Positions 34,990 to 44,839 of a stretch of DNA of 64,000 nt are shown here, one piece after another. The translations under genes were made by a program, and so were the position numbers. How positions within the stretch are numbered: the stretch's first letter is position 1; each line of letters starts with the position of its first letter. Where the stretch lies: positions 992,001 to 1,056,000 of the forward strand of contig CAJQUW010014769.1 of the NCBI GenBank assembly GCA_907163375.1, written 5' to 3'. Source of the stretch: Prostheceraeus crozeri (taxonomy: Eukaryota; Platyhelminthes; Polycladida; Euryleptidae). A model generated the notes under the pieces. The model did no database searches, had not been told where the DNA came from, and saw only the letters and a program-made list of their open reading frames with translations.

Positions 34990-35640
34990 TACATGCCTAC
35001 CAAAGACCATGGCGAAACGATGTTTTTACCATCAGGACAGGTGAAGAAGGTCGACCATTTCAAGTAGCTGGAGTCTGTGATAGATACAGACAGTACCATC
35101 GACAAAGAAGTCAATAGAAGGATCCAAGCGGCTTGGGGAAGCTGGAGAAGATTAACAGGGGTACTGTTTGACAAGAACATGCCGACAAAATTAAAAGCAA
35201 AGGTCTACACAACCATGGTGCGACCAGTGATGCTGTATGGAAGCGAGTGCTGGGCAGTCAACGAGAAAAATCGCCAAAAGATCGCCACAACAGAGATGCA
35301 TATGCTACGAAGCATCCTCGGGGTAACAAGAGAAGATAGGATAAGAAATGAAGACATTCGCGTAGCACTCGGGATTCATCCGATTGATGGGATCATGCGG
35401 TGGCACAGACTGAGGTGGTACGGGCACGTGGTACGTAGAACTCGCGAACACCATACCCGGCTAGCGTTGGGAATGCCTGTGCCAGGGCAGAGAAACAGAG
35501 GGCGACCAAAGAAGACATGGGAGCGGCAGGTGCTTGAGGATATGAAGATCATTGGAGCCTAAACCGTGGATGCACTAGACCGCTCGAGATGGAAGAGGAA
35601 AATTAGGCCGCCCCCTTCACTGGGACAAGGCCTTTCAAGG
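34990..35640 (+). pseudogene. RTE-like LINE reverse transcriptase C-terminal part
   Basis: Reads MPTKDHGETMFLPSGQVKKV then DHFK, a TAG where the family has tyrosine, then LESVIDTDSTIDKEVNRRI. It stays open in 35077-35562 with KAKVYTTMVRPVMLYGSECW, MHMLRSILGVTREDRIRNED and HRLRWYGHVVRRTREH, and ends in the basic GQRNRGRPKKTWERQVLED tail. This is the thumb and C-terminal region of RTE-clade LINEs. The endonuclease and catalytic palm are absent. Confidence 0.85.
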
Positions 35641-35659
35641 TGAGCAGGTGAGCACTGTA

Positions 35660-36980
35660 GATGAGAACAAATTCTTAGATACTTTAAAACTTGAGTGGCA
35701 AATACATGCGCACCGATATGAAGAGGAAGAAGACTTTCCGGAAAAGTAAATATTGCAACATTAAAAGAAAATTGTTCCACTTCATGAAAAGCGGAGGTGT
35801 GCGGTCCATCATGATTAGCGTTCAACTTAACATCAAGGTATTCAACGGAAGTGTTATTGGTCCCTTTTCTCTATGCTTTCAAATCAGGGGGATAAATTCT
35901 ATTTAACAAAATATCGAAATGTGCATAGTTGAACAAACAGATATCATCTACGTAACGTGTGGTATCCGACAACAGTCCAGCTAGTCCAAACATCTTATCC
36001 GAAAACATTGACTTCATAAAAACAAACTCACACTGACACAAAACCAAATCAGTCAATGGGGGACTACAGTTAGCACCCATCGGCATACTTTCTTCTTGTA
36101 TAAACACCAAGCCACCGAAAACAACAAATACAACGTAGAAAGATCGAAAACTTGCATTGAAAAGACATTACTATTATTTGCTATATTTAAAAATTCTTCT
36201 AGCACTATTTTGTCTAAAAGTACATTTGTCTAGTACTAAAAGTCTATTTTGCACTCCAAAAACAACGGAAACCTCTATTCCTTCTAATTGTTTCACAATA
36301 AAGTTATTCAGTTATGGTTTCACAATAAACAGACCTTTGTTAAGTACAATAGACAATTGCGTATTCGTGCATTTGCGTACTCCAGTTATGAACCTGAACT
36401 TATACGGAGATTTGTGGAGCTTAGGGATACAAAGCAAATTCGATAACTTTTTGCAATCATCAGAACAATTTAAGACTTAACAAAAGAACAGTGCGTTCTA
36501 CAACTTCCACAATCTTTTCTGAAGAAACACAGTATGTCATATTGCTCACAGGCGTCAAACTTTGCAAATCGAAGCCTAATTCTTCTAGCATGATATCCAT
36601 GCAAAACTTTTTACAAATAATGGCAAAATTATTAGCTGCTTTGTCAACAGGTAAAATAACAAAATGATCATGTACATGGGTAATACTCTCGTCGAGTGAT
36701 CTTATCGATGAAAACTCTCGTACGAATAAATGTTCACTGTACTTCAGCTTTTTAATCCGCTTACAAATAAGGGCTACAACTTCCTCCTCCCAAACATGAA
36801 AAGCATCACGATTGATTTTGAACATTTTAGACATTTTATCAACATGTGATTTTACACAGGAAACCAAGTCAGTTTTCACACGATACCACGGTAAAAATTG
36901 CGGAATACGAAATTTGGTACCACGTGAGATAAAGCTTCTATGATTAACATCATCAATCACATTCAAATCACCTATCACAA
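35660..36980 (-). pseudogene. Penelope-like element reverse transcriptase
   Basis: Minus strand. Right part (36460-36978): HFVILPVDKAANNFAIICKK, the conserved block before the fingers in this PLE group. Middle: LHKSPYKFRFITGVRKC in another frame. Then 35871-36110: ESMPMGANCSPPLTDLVLCQ and TRYVDDICLFN with the catalytic aspartates. Then 35660-35830: EYLDVKLN, and LKYLRICS, the block that follows. It covers most of the reverse transcriptase but in several frames, so it is inactive, and no GIY-YIG domain was seen on its 3' side, where an RTE tail lies instead. It belongs to a subfamily different from the other PLEs here. Confidence 0.8.
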
Positions 36981-38890
36981 TATATTCATAATGGGAGTTA
37001 ATGAAATTAGATTTATTAGAACAAATACAAGTAAAAGTTGAAATATTTGTAATATCAGTTGAATATCAGCGAATAGTAAAGTTAACATAGTGGTACGCAG
37101 CCTTAGGTGACTCTAACTGGTGAGACAGGTCGGAACGCTTCTGCTCATGAATGTAAAGGCTTCTCAAAGGTTTAAGGCATAAAAATAACTGCTTTTCAAT
37201 AAAGTAATAAGTAAGAATTAAATAAGATGCCATCTTTTTATGTTTAGTAATACTAAAGTATGAAAAAATATTTTCCCTGAGGGAAATTTTCATTACGTCA
37301 ATTTCAGCAACTGTCCAACCTCGACATCGATATATTTCATATATTTCCAGGTCGAGGTCAAAACTCTGATTTCACATACCGTTCCTAGACAAAATCGTAT
37401 TAACTCAAATTACAACTTCATCGCCTTTCACTAGCTCATGATGACAGTTAAAGTATACTGGTATACACATCTGAGAAACCATCGAATCCTGAGAGACAAT
37501 TTTATGAAGATAAACGGGAGAAAGTGAAGTATAATTTTTCATCATGGGTTTCAAAATATGAAATAGTCTCTCGATGAAAAGCTTTTTATGTTAGAACAAA
37601 ATACATTTTGGTTAAGCTAGTTCAAACATTATACAGTCACGTAAAATCAACCAAGTATGTTCCTAGAAAGATCTTCAAGGATGTTCTTGGTTTTCACAAG
37701 AAAGTGAGACCATTGTTAGAGGTTCGCATTTTCTGTAGTTAAAATGAATAGATGCGCTCGTATTTACTTCAACAATTACACATAATTATTCAACTCAGAG
37801 GAAAGTTTTGCTAATTGTTGTAAATTGATCAATTTTACATAATTGTCACGAATTATCTCGAATTGGTGATTTCGTAAACTTGTCAAACATAGGCGTTGAG
37901 GCGGAATTAGAAGAAAATTGGCATGCTGGATAAGATAATGAGTACTGGCACTTTCTTATTTTTCGAGATGAAATAAATTCATGTGGAAAACATGGAATAA
38001 AAAATACTTCCTGTGGCGGCCGTGCTATGTGCATGTCACAGATAAGTTATGTAGCTACAGTACATAGATAATGCACATGTACACCTGCATCTTTGATTAC
38101 AGTTGTACTTTTATGCTGTGTTGAATTCAAGCCATGACTAGCTAACGGGGCTAAAATTTTCGCTACACTTTTTTGACTACTTCCAGTCCAAGAGGTTTTA
38201 ATTTTGGCCTACTAATGATGAGTTCATGGAACTTCAATGATTGAGGAAGCATCTTTTTTAAAGTTAATGTACTTTGTTGACTCAGTTTTTTTTTTATTTT
38301 GACTCACGAATGGACTTTTTAAAATTGTGCAATCCTTGAACAAATCTGTTTTTTTATTTTCAGTATATGTGCATCATATATGATACATAATTATTACTAT
38401 GTACATTGTACATACATGTCTCAACATTAAATTATCTTCAGTTGTACATAATTTACATTATATATGCATGATGTAATATATAACTTTATATTCAGTGACC
38501 TAGCTTGCGGAGCGAAATTTTCGCAGCAGAATCTTTGGCTTCCAGTCCACGTATTGTCGTCTGAACATCTCATCTCTCTGTCAATTCGAGTTCTTCATTT
38601 ACTTGACATCCGTTGCTTATTGCGCTGCCGTATTGAGTCAAATTGAGCGTTTGTCATAACATGTTGCTTAGTACTGCTTTGTCAAATGTCTGCACACCAC
38701 TACATATAAAATTTAACGATATAATACCATCAACTTACAGCTGCTGTGATGAAGGATTTCCTTTTACTATATAGAAGCAGACAGTACATCATCAATGGAA
38801 CATCTATTTCGGAATTCAAATGCTTATCTATGGCACTATTCTATGTAATTCACAGTCTTTAGCAACTATTTAATGAGCTAAGAAATACTG
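36981..38890. other. No gene recognised
   Basis: AT-rich; short motif-free frames, a few homopolymer runs and no paired repeats found. Confidence 0.45.
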
Positions 38891-38941
38891 AATGAATAGA
38901 AAGATGTCTTCAGACTTGCACAATTTAAGCGCAACAATTCC
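38891..38941. repeat. Outer inverted repeat, left arm
   Basis: About 51 bp (starts aatgaatagaaagatgtc) that is ~92% identical to the complement of 53976-54025. It lies ~160 bp outside the left terminal repeat of the Polinton-like element; the right arm lies ~30 bp outside the right terminal repeat. Confidence 0.8.
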
Positions 38942-39099
38942 CAGGCAGCCGTAGACGCCGCGTTTCACCCTACGAGGCTGGTCAATGCGGCTGGGAATGG
39001 CCTAAACTTGCTTAATATATCTAGAATGGTTGAACAAACTGCAGGACTGCACAACAGACTGCTATGCGTTTATTTATCCTGGCTTTGCCGTGCGGTTAA

Positions 39100-39602
39100 A
39101 GTAGTAAGCCCGTGACAAAATAAAGTCCAAAATGAGCAACGATGAGTCATCATGCTGACTCAGCCCCTCCTCTGGAAGGTGAGGGAGATGGCCAAGGATG
39201 TGCTGGGAGAAAAGGGTCCGTGAGGAGGAAACTGTTCCCTACCTCCCCTCCTCTGGAAGGAAGGAGGAGTTTTCCAGCAAAGGTAGGAATCTCTGAAAAC
39301 AGTAGACTTAGAAAAAGCAGGTTTTGGATGTTTTGGGATGAGAAAGTCCATTTTTCGACATGAAGGAGGCCTCGGATGGGAAAACGGAGGGCAAATTCGG
39401 ACTTTTTGGCCAATTTTGGGTCTAGGAGCTTGTTTCCAGCTCAATCGGAGAGAAAAAGTTCTGACCCCCCTCTGGAACGAGACTTCCAACTTTGGTTCTA
39501 GAGATTGTAGAAAGTTGTGCAATAGCTCGTTTAAAAGCTAAGAGTGAGACAAACTCAGTGCAAGAAACGGCTTGTTCATACCTGCCTTCGTTTAGATGTG
39601 AG
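39100..39602 (+). repeat. Left terminal inverted repeat of Polinton-like element
   Basis: Matches the complement of 53441-53944 with only a handful of differences by eye, then decays inward to ~39690. It contains TGAGTCA at 39143 and TGCTGACTCAGC at 39153-39164, binding-site-like motifs for bZIP factors (AP-1 and Maf types). Short frames inside it are mirror copies of those in the right repeat and are probably not genes. Confidence 0.9.
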
Positions 39603-39970
39603 AGTGACTTTAAGATTTTTGTCCATCACCGAAAAACGACAGAGTTAGAATTTTATGAAAATGTCTGTAGCGGCTCTCGTACGTAAATGGGCCGCGGATT
39701 TGGACTTTTTGGCCAATTTTGGGTCTAGGGGACTTGTTTCCAGCTCAATCGGAGAGAAAAAGTTCTGACCTCCCCCCTCTGGAACGAGACTTCCAATTTT
39801 GGTTCTAGAGACTGTAGAAAGTCGTGTGATAGCTCATTTGAAAGCAAAGAGTGAGACAAATGCAGTGGAAGAAATAGCTTGTTCATGTCTGCCTTCGTAT
39901 GGATGTGAGACGCCATCGAAAATTTTGACGAAAATGGCTCTAGCGGGTGAACGAAACCTCGGATGGGAAA
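39390..39970 (+). repeat. Tandem ~300 bp module at inner edge of left terminal repeat
   Basis: Two similar units (about 39390-39692 and 39693-39970) share ttggccaattttgggtctag, agaaaaagttctgacc and a common downstream part. The right terminal repeat has a single unit. The second left unit ends in ctctagcgggtgaacga, which also occurs at the inner end of the right repeat (~53365-53385), so the duplication arose on the left side only. Confidence 0.75.
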
Positions 39971-40610
39971 ACAGAGACCAGATTTGGAATTAACGTGACA
40001 TTTTACACCTGAATGTCATCCATGCTATGTCTCCGAAGTGATAGGAAGAAAGATGACAGAAGCAGTAGAGTTTACGAATTAATTTTGTTCACTACGTTTT
40101 CATCGACAAAGTCTTCGTGGTGTGATTAGGGGCTACATCATCTCATTTCATCATGGAAAGGCAGACTTAGAATTTTCTATCGCTAAAGGTTACTTCGTTT
40201 TCCAACTGCTCGTGGACAGTTTGATGAATAAAGATGTGAAAGGTCGATAGTTGCAGAGATTGAATTTGAGAAAGTGACTGATGAACATGCAGGTGAACGT
40301 GTAGTGTTTCATTTTGCATCCTATTCTGGAGAGACGATACATGACCCGAAAGATTCCTATCAGCGGCACATGGCGAAAATTGCATCTCGACTAGACTGAT
40401 TTCAAGAGCATGGATCCAACTTGCTCTTATGTCGCATAAAACACATTCATATTCAACTCAATGTGCTAAACTAGATTTGACTACAAGATTTGGGAAAAGC
40501 AATCATGAGTCAGTCATCCGCGTGCCTCCTTTTCTATGCTGCAACGAAGTCAGGGGAGAAAAGGAGGTCTCTGATTGGCTCTTATAGTGTCAAATGTGGA
40601 TTCGCAGGAG

Positions 40611-40620
40611 ACTATAAAAG
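40611..40620 (+). promoter_or_regulatory. TATA box for first plus-strand gene
   Basis: TATAAAAG at 40613-40620 with a reversed CCAAT-type motif (gattggct) about 40 bp upstream. The first open frame of the array begins ~120 bp downstream at 40739. Confidence 0.5.
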
Positions 40621-40738
40621 CAGACGTCTCCCCATTTTCTCTTCATTTCATTCTCTTGACTTGGGAAAGCGTGTGCGACTTGCTCAAGCCATTCTCCGTC
40701 TCAACTTTGTCTGATCAATCCTGTTTGCAAATTTACAA

Positions 40739-40978
40739 GTGAGTGTCATGACTGTGTGGCCTAAAACTTACCAACATTTTAGAAGAGAGACACAGGAGAG
40801 TGTGTGGCCGATGATTGTACAAGCCTATTTTGTTGAACCATCACCACCGCCACCTCCAACACCTAGACGCTTTACCTTTAAGTCTTTTAGGGAATTGAAA
40901 CTTAATTCGGGTCCTAAGCCCAAGACATTTAATTTACTGGACGATGACGAAGACTTAGACTTTGGTGATAAGCTTTAA
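40739..40978 (+). CDS. Small proline-rich / acidic-tail protein of the element
   Basis: 79 residues (start as called at a GTG; first ATG a few codons in). A short proline run (SPPPPPPTPRR) is followed by a basic-aromatic stretch (FTFKSFRELKL) and ends with an acidic tail, LLDDDEDLDFGDKL. Acidic-hydrophobic tails of this kind resemble transcription activation or partner-binding segments, but that is inference. First gene of the plus-strand array, behind a TATA box. No family recognised. Confidence 0.5.
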   Translation: MSVMTVWPKTYQHFRRETQESVWPMIVQAYFVEPSPPPPPTPRRFTFKSFRELKLNSGPKPKTFNLLDDDEDLDFGDKL

Positions 40979-41056
40979 ATCATGTGAACGCCCCAAAAGG
41001 TCCTCTTAAGGGCCACCTCATATGTTGCTGCTAAGCTAACGATTTTCTTTTCTCTG

Positions 41057-41413
41057 ATGATCATGAATGTACTTAGTGGTATTCTTTCGTTACAGACTGC
41101 CATGGCCATGAATCCTACTCCAACTGCTGCATCACTGAATCCTCAACATCTCGAGCTGTGGAATCCGAAAATTGATAAGGTAATTCACGGCTATCCTACC
41201 TACAAACAACAAGTGCGCTACAACGTTGTTCGACTCTATCTTCGAGCGCCGGCGGTATACTTACCAAATGTGGATACGCAAGTAAATCGTTGCGGTCAAA
41301 ACCTGAGTATCCCTATTGATAATTGGTTGCGTCAGCAGCTTGACATTTTAGAAGACGCTGTGAGGCAAAAGGCTCTTATTCCTACTGAACTATTACAGTT
41401 GTGGCCAGAATAA
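41057..41413 (+). CDS. Unidentified protein of the plus-strand array
   Basis: 118 residues; a likelier start is the ATG of MAMNPTPTAASLNPQHLELW. Has a predicted alpha/beta mix with YKQQVRYNVVRLYLRAPAVY and a helical IDNWLRQQLDILEDAVRQKA segment. No family recognised. It is followed after ~20 bases by another open segment on the same strand. Confidence 0.5.
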   Translation: MIMNVLSGILSLQTAMAMNPTPTAASLNPQHLELWNPKIDKVIHGYPTYKQQVRYNVVRLYLRAPAVYLPNVDTQVNRCGQNLSIPIDNWLRQQLDILEDAVRQKALIPTELLQLWPE

Positions 41414-41434
41414 AAAACTTCTTATTATAAACCT

Positions 41435-41749
41435 TTGTATCGCGGCACTCGCTGCTATATTTTGCAAAGCAAGTATTATAAAGTCACTTCAGGAGTGACA
41501 GTTGAACAGTCAGTTGAAACAGAATTGTCATCGCTAGGTACAGGCTTTTATACCTTTCATATTGAGGTGCCTTCTGTTTATGTGGGACCTCATCACGCTG
41601 ACGGTAATTCGATTTCTCTCAATTTGCGCATTGCTCAAATTCATCATCAACCTGAGTTAACAGGACTTGATCACATTGAGAAAGTCATTGATTCTTGTGT
41701 CAAAGAGTATCAAGAACCTGTCACCAAACCTAAACGTCGTCGCGCATAA
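41435..41749 (+). CDS. Unidentified protein with basic C-terminus
   Basis: 104-residue open segment rich in beta-type pattern (RGTRCYILQSKYYKVTSG, FYTFHIEVPSVYVGP, ISLNLRIAQIHH). It ends in KPKRRRA, which looks like a nuclear localisation signal. The beta-rich layout would fit a nucleic-acid-binding or structural fold, but no family is recognised. Confidence 0.5.
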   Translation: MYRGTRCYILQSKYYKVTSGVTVEQSVETELSSLGTGFYTFHIEVPSVYVGPHHADGNSISLNLRIAQIHHQPELTGLDHIEKVIDSCVKEYQEPVTKPKRRRA

Positions 41750-41954
41750 AAGAAAGATGGTATTACCACCAAAGAGAAATCTTAAGTATTGTAATCAGTT
41801 AGTATGTAGTGAATGTGGAAAACGCGGTCTTGCGCGTTATGTTCAATTAAAACATTGTAATCATGTTTATGTATCTTTTGTTATGTAAAGGACAGACATC
41901 CTTGTAAAGTTCCTGCTCAATGTATTATCTTGTAATTAAGTCTTTTTGATATTG

Positions 41955-42521
41955 TAGGTTGTCATCTTCGTAGACAGTGAGGGAACACCCATGCAGGAAT
42001 TGAGTGCTATTGCAATGAGGGAAAGCGATGAAACTGTTATTAGTGTATATCATAGATTTGCCTACTGTCCTCCACACAAAGACGAATGGTCACGGCGTCA
42101 TGTGCATGGACTTGATCCTTCTATTTTGATTCATATTGGATTTGTAAATGAAACGTATTTGATAAGAGATTTCAAACGGTGGCTGTCAGGTTTTCATATT
42201 GTTAAAATATTAGGAAATGATTCTGAACGAGAAGCAGCAACGCTTCAGTTGCACATTGATAATTTATATTTACCATGTTGGGTAGATCGTGTAAGACAAG
42301 ACTATCATATGCATTGTGATCAAAAGAAGTTTAGAGATGAAATGATTTTTGATATGGCTATATGTTTCCGTGAGAGACATCACCTCTACAGACCACCATC
42401 CCATTGTAACACTAGCAATAAAGCCACCTACATTGCAAAACTCTCTTCACGTTGGCGTTGTAGTCTCTATGATGTTTATGAACTGTATCTATATTATTGT
42501 CAACAGCATGGCTATATTTAA
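41955..42521 (+). CDS. Exonuclease-like (DEDD / RNase H-fold) protein
   Basis: A T-rich tract ending in tag at ~41958 looks like a 3' splice site; the open frame then runs VVIFVDSEGTPMQELSAIAM. This has the hydrophobic strand plus D-x-E of DEDD-type 3'-5' exonucleases. An aspartate follows at ILGNDSERE in the motif II place, and a third in CSLYDVYELYLYYC in the motif III place. Length (about 190 residues) fits a single exonuclease domain. It sits in the plus-strand array, separate from the polymerase, which has its own exonuclease motifs. The call rests on spacing and pattern only. Confidence 0.5.
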
Positions 42522-42598
42522 AACATGTTTTTACTCGTTGTGAATGAGTGATGATCTTTTCATGAAGTGTATTCTGTACTTGTAAATTTTGACTGACG

Positions 42599-43114
42599 TT
42601 GAATAAACTTACAGTGGAATATGATTGTTATTTCTGTTTTATTCATAGTGGAAGTCATTGGAGCAATATGAAATCTATAGTCACAACGTTTATGATGGCT
42701 CATCGTACACTAAGTAACGAGGTATGTGTTTTGACACTTGATCAACAAGGATTCGATGGATTTTTACAAGATTGGAAATTTACATTTAAAATGAAGATGA
42801 ATGATACGAAAGTAGTGCTAACTGAAAGCCTTCCTCTCTTCAAAAGATTGATGGAGAGTTTACAACCTCAAGATGTAAAGGGTAGACTCGTTGCTTATAT
42901 AGAGTTGAAAGATTTGCAAAAACCACTTCGTTTTGGATCTTATTGCACAGAATGGATTACTCTTAGTGATCAATTTTATGTACATCATATGGAGAAAATT
43001 ATGGAGAGAATAGAAGAGACGATAGAAGGAAATGCGTACGTTGTTAAACATATCATGAATCAACTGAGTGTGTTTACATCCACAACTTTGTTTGATGGTC
43101 GACATGTTGTGTAG
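42599..43114 (+). CDS. Stand-alone relative of the polymerase N-terminal accessory domain (copy 1)
   Basis: 171 residues as called, probable ATG start at MKSIVTTFMMAHRTL. Blocks FDGFLQDWKFTF, GRLVAYIELKD, LRFGSYCTEWITLSDQFYVH and MERIEETIEGNAYVVKHIM align with the 51252-51704 protein (FGGLIQDYILEF, AHLIAHVNY, FQFRSYGQEYVADASEFYTR, ISRIDNFHGYGDHLLLNKI). The same layout (FxFRS..V...F...I..RI..F..GSG) is found N-terminal to Polinton polymerases in many invertebrates. Role unknown; possibly binds the terminal protein or DNA ends. Confidence 0.55.
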   Translation: MNKLTVEYDCYFCFIHSGSHWSNMKSIVTTFMMAHRTLSNEVCVLTLDQQGFDGFLQDWKFTFKMKMNDTKVVLTESLPLFKRLMESLQPQDVKGRLVAYIELKDLQKPLRFGSYCTEWITLSDQFYVHHMEKIMERIEETIEGNAYVVKHIMNQLSVFTSTTLFDGRHVV

Positions 43115-43172
43115 ATGCAATAAAGATTTCTTTTCACTGAGTATTTTGTAATGGTGTATAGAGCAACATAAG

Positions 43173-43345
43173 TCATTGCACTTTGTGCATTACCATCAGG
43201 CTCTTTGTTGGATAAATGAATGCGTCTTTGTTCGAGAAAAGGGGCATGTCACAACATGAGTCATTGCGCTTTGTGCATTACTATCAGGCTCTTTGTTAGA
43301 TAAATGAATGCGTCTTTGTTCGCTAGAAGGGGTGTGTCACTAAAG
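43173..43345. repeat. Two tandem 88 bp units upstream of a promoter
   Basis: Units beginning tcattgc at 43173 and 43261 share ttgtgcatta, atcaggctctttgtt and gaatgcgtctttgttcg. They lie between two plus-strand genes, just before the TATA box at 43372, so they may be enhancer-like. Confidence 0.8.
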
Positions 43346-43371
43346 TCTTTGTGAGGACTAGAACGACTTTG

Positions 43372-43382
43372 TATATAAATAG
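43372..43382 (+). promoter_or_regulatory. TATA box
   Basis: TATATAAATAG, a strong TATA match, about 95 bp upstream of the next open frame (43478). Together with other TATA boxes in the element, it suggests RNA polymerase II transcription of individual genes. Confidence 0.55.
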
Positions 43383-43477
43383 GTAAGGTTTCCACCCACC
43401 CAGTCAAAAGTTCGCGTGTGATAACTGTTTGTCACGTAACAAAGACCGGGAAAACGTGAAAAGGGAAACGCATGTGA

Positions 43478-43822
43478 TTGGAGCAAGGTCTGGTTATAAA
43501 ACGGACGACTGAGCTCATGGCAATTATTTCCGGCCTTGCGCTAACCATGCAGTTGCTCCAAGCCATCAACTCCTCTGCTCTCGCACTGGGTACACTGAAC
43601 TCCCTTACTTTAGCATCGGGTAAAAATGCTTTCAATCAAAAGATAACTCATCATGGAGAAGTCGTGACCATAAAAACTCCAAGTCATCGGATGGCTTATC
43701 TAAAGGTTATGTCAACAAAGTATGGTCTCGCCGTGTGTGCACCATTAGACTATTGGACACGGTTACAATTCTCCATAACCTTCAAAAATGATGTCCATGT
43801 TGATGATGATCAACTACAGTAG
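43478..43822 (+). CDS. Unidentified protein of the plus-strand array
   Basis: 114 residues, or about 100 from the ATG of MAIISGLALTMQLLQAINSS. The N-terminal third is hydrophobic and helix-like, and the rest alternates strands (GEVVTIKTPSHRMAYLKVMS, KYGLAVCAPLDYWTRLQFSI) and ends acidic (VDDDQLQ). The strand-strand-G..L..W..L pattern is loosely like the PC4 transcription cofactor fold, but this is weak. Confidence 0.45.
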   Translation: MEQGLVIKRTTELMAIISGLALTMQLLQAINSSALALGTLNSLTLASGKNAFNQKITHHGEVVTIKTPSHRMAYLKVMSTKYGLAVCAPLDYWTRLQFSITFKNDVHVDDDQLQ

Positions 43823-43978
43823 CACTCTCCACACACTGAGAACGCACCATCGGTCTTTATGAGACCAAAGCCTAACGGCCACTGTATCAAGAAAGAAAAT
43901 GTACACTCACCATGCCACACATGAACATGACTCTCTCCTTCTTTCTTAGGCATACCATTCTTCACTCAGGTTTGAATC

Positions 43979-44344
43979 ATGTGGAAATTATCACCATGCC
44001 TCTATGTATCATGGAAAAGTCAGTGTGTTACATTTCATGATACGAAACGTCAACTTCAGATAACTCTAGAACGCTTTCAACTACGAAGGTTACATCACGC
44101 TATCCTATCCAACTGTTGCCGTGTCATTAGCGTGGGAGACGGCAGTGTATTTATTCGCATTCAAGAGATGATTCTACATAATGATCACTGCCACATCGTG
44201 ATTCCAAAACCCTCATGGGAAAAGTATAAAAGGGAAGTTAACTCAACCCTCATGTCATTTGTGAGTCATGCTCCCCATCCGCATCATCAACGCCATGCGG
44301 GAAATGAGTCTCAGAAAAGATATCGATTTAGAACAGTTGCATAG
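43979..44344 (+). CDS. Unidentified protein overlapping the TBP-like gene
   Basis: 121 residues. YVSWKSQCVTFHDTKRQLQI, VFIRIQEMILHNDHCHIVIP and KPSWEKYKREVNSTL give a beta-rich body followed by a helix, loosely like the PC4 single-strand-binding fold. Its last ~75 bases overlap the next gene in another frame, so translation probably ends earlier by splicing or the tail is unconstrained. No firm family. Confidence 0.45.
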   Translation: MWKLSPCLYVSWKSQCVTFHDTKRQLQITLERFQLRRLHHAILSNCCRVISVGDGSVFIRIQEMILHNDHCHIVIPKPSWEKYKREVNSTLMSFVSHAPHPHHQRHAGNESQKRYRFRTVA

Positions 44345-44792
44345 TCATCTTCCCGATTCAGAATATCATCGCGGTTGTCCACAAATGTTGAACAGTCGAA
44401 ATCTTCAAATCTTTCGCTGTGGCAAAATCCAAGTCCTAGGAAACCTTTCTTATTTCGTGATGCAGTCCATGTATTACGAAGTCGTCAAGAAAATCCGAAC
44501 ACTCATGCCTCATCTACGCCTCAGTCCCCTGACATTGAATAAAATAGTAGTGTCTGATCAATTGAAGATGTTAGTGAATCTAGCAAACATTAAAACCAGT
44601 AATCATTGTATATTTTATGAAACTGAACTCTTTCCTGCTGCTCTGATTCGGAAGTGGCATCCTGTAAATATTGCAGTGTTTCACAACGGACATTGTATCA
44701 TGACTAGTTTACATGATATCAGTAAAGTAGCTGACATTGTTAAATCTTTAATGCGTTATCTGTATGAGTCACAGTTAATAGAATCGTCTTAA
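44268..44792 (+). CDS. TATA-binding-protein-like protein
   Basis: 174 residues, the length of the TBP core. The C-terminal repeat is the clearest: YETELFPAALIRKWHPVNIA then VFHNGHCIMTSLHDISKVAD and IVKSLMRYLY. This parallels YEPELFPGLIYRM..P.I...IF.SGK...TGAK......A...IYP.L in eukaryotic TBP. The N-terminal repeat also fits: INAMREMSLRKDIDLEQLHS (TBP: [20 protein letters not shown]), an EYHRG..Q segment (TBP: EYNPKRF), and IFRCGKIQVLGNLS (TBP: IFSSGKMVCTGAKS). TBP recognises TATA boxes and starts transcription. The gene lies last in the plus-strand array of an element whose genes have TATA boxes. The divergence from host TBP suggests an element-encoded version. It looks whole. Fold by motif reading; not confirmed by a profile search. 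Confidence 0.7.
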   Translation: MLPIRIINAMREMSLRKDIDLEQLHSHLPDSEYHRGCPQMLNSRNLQIFRCGKIQVLGNLSYFVMQSMYYEVVKKIRTLMPHLRLSPLTLNKIVVSDQLKMLVNLANIKTSNHCIFYETELFPAALIRKWHPVNIAVFHNGHCIMTSLHDISKVADIVKSLMRYLYESQLIESS

Positions 44793-44839
44793 TCACATGA
44801 TGTGTTTTGAATGAGTCATCGCAATGAACTATCGGTGAA

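Noticed and set aside
36157-36480. Plus-strand 107-codon frame with hydrophobic start
   Set aside because: Antisense to the PLE reverse transcriptase block LHKSPYKFRF on the minus strand.
39142-39522. Open frames of up to 120 codons within the left terminal repeat, mirrored in the right one
   Set aside because: They overlap each other on both strands, have low-complexity composition and no known motif; the conservation comes from the inverted repeat itself.
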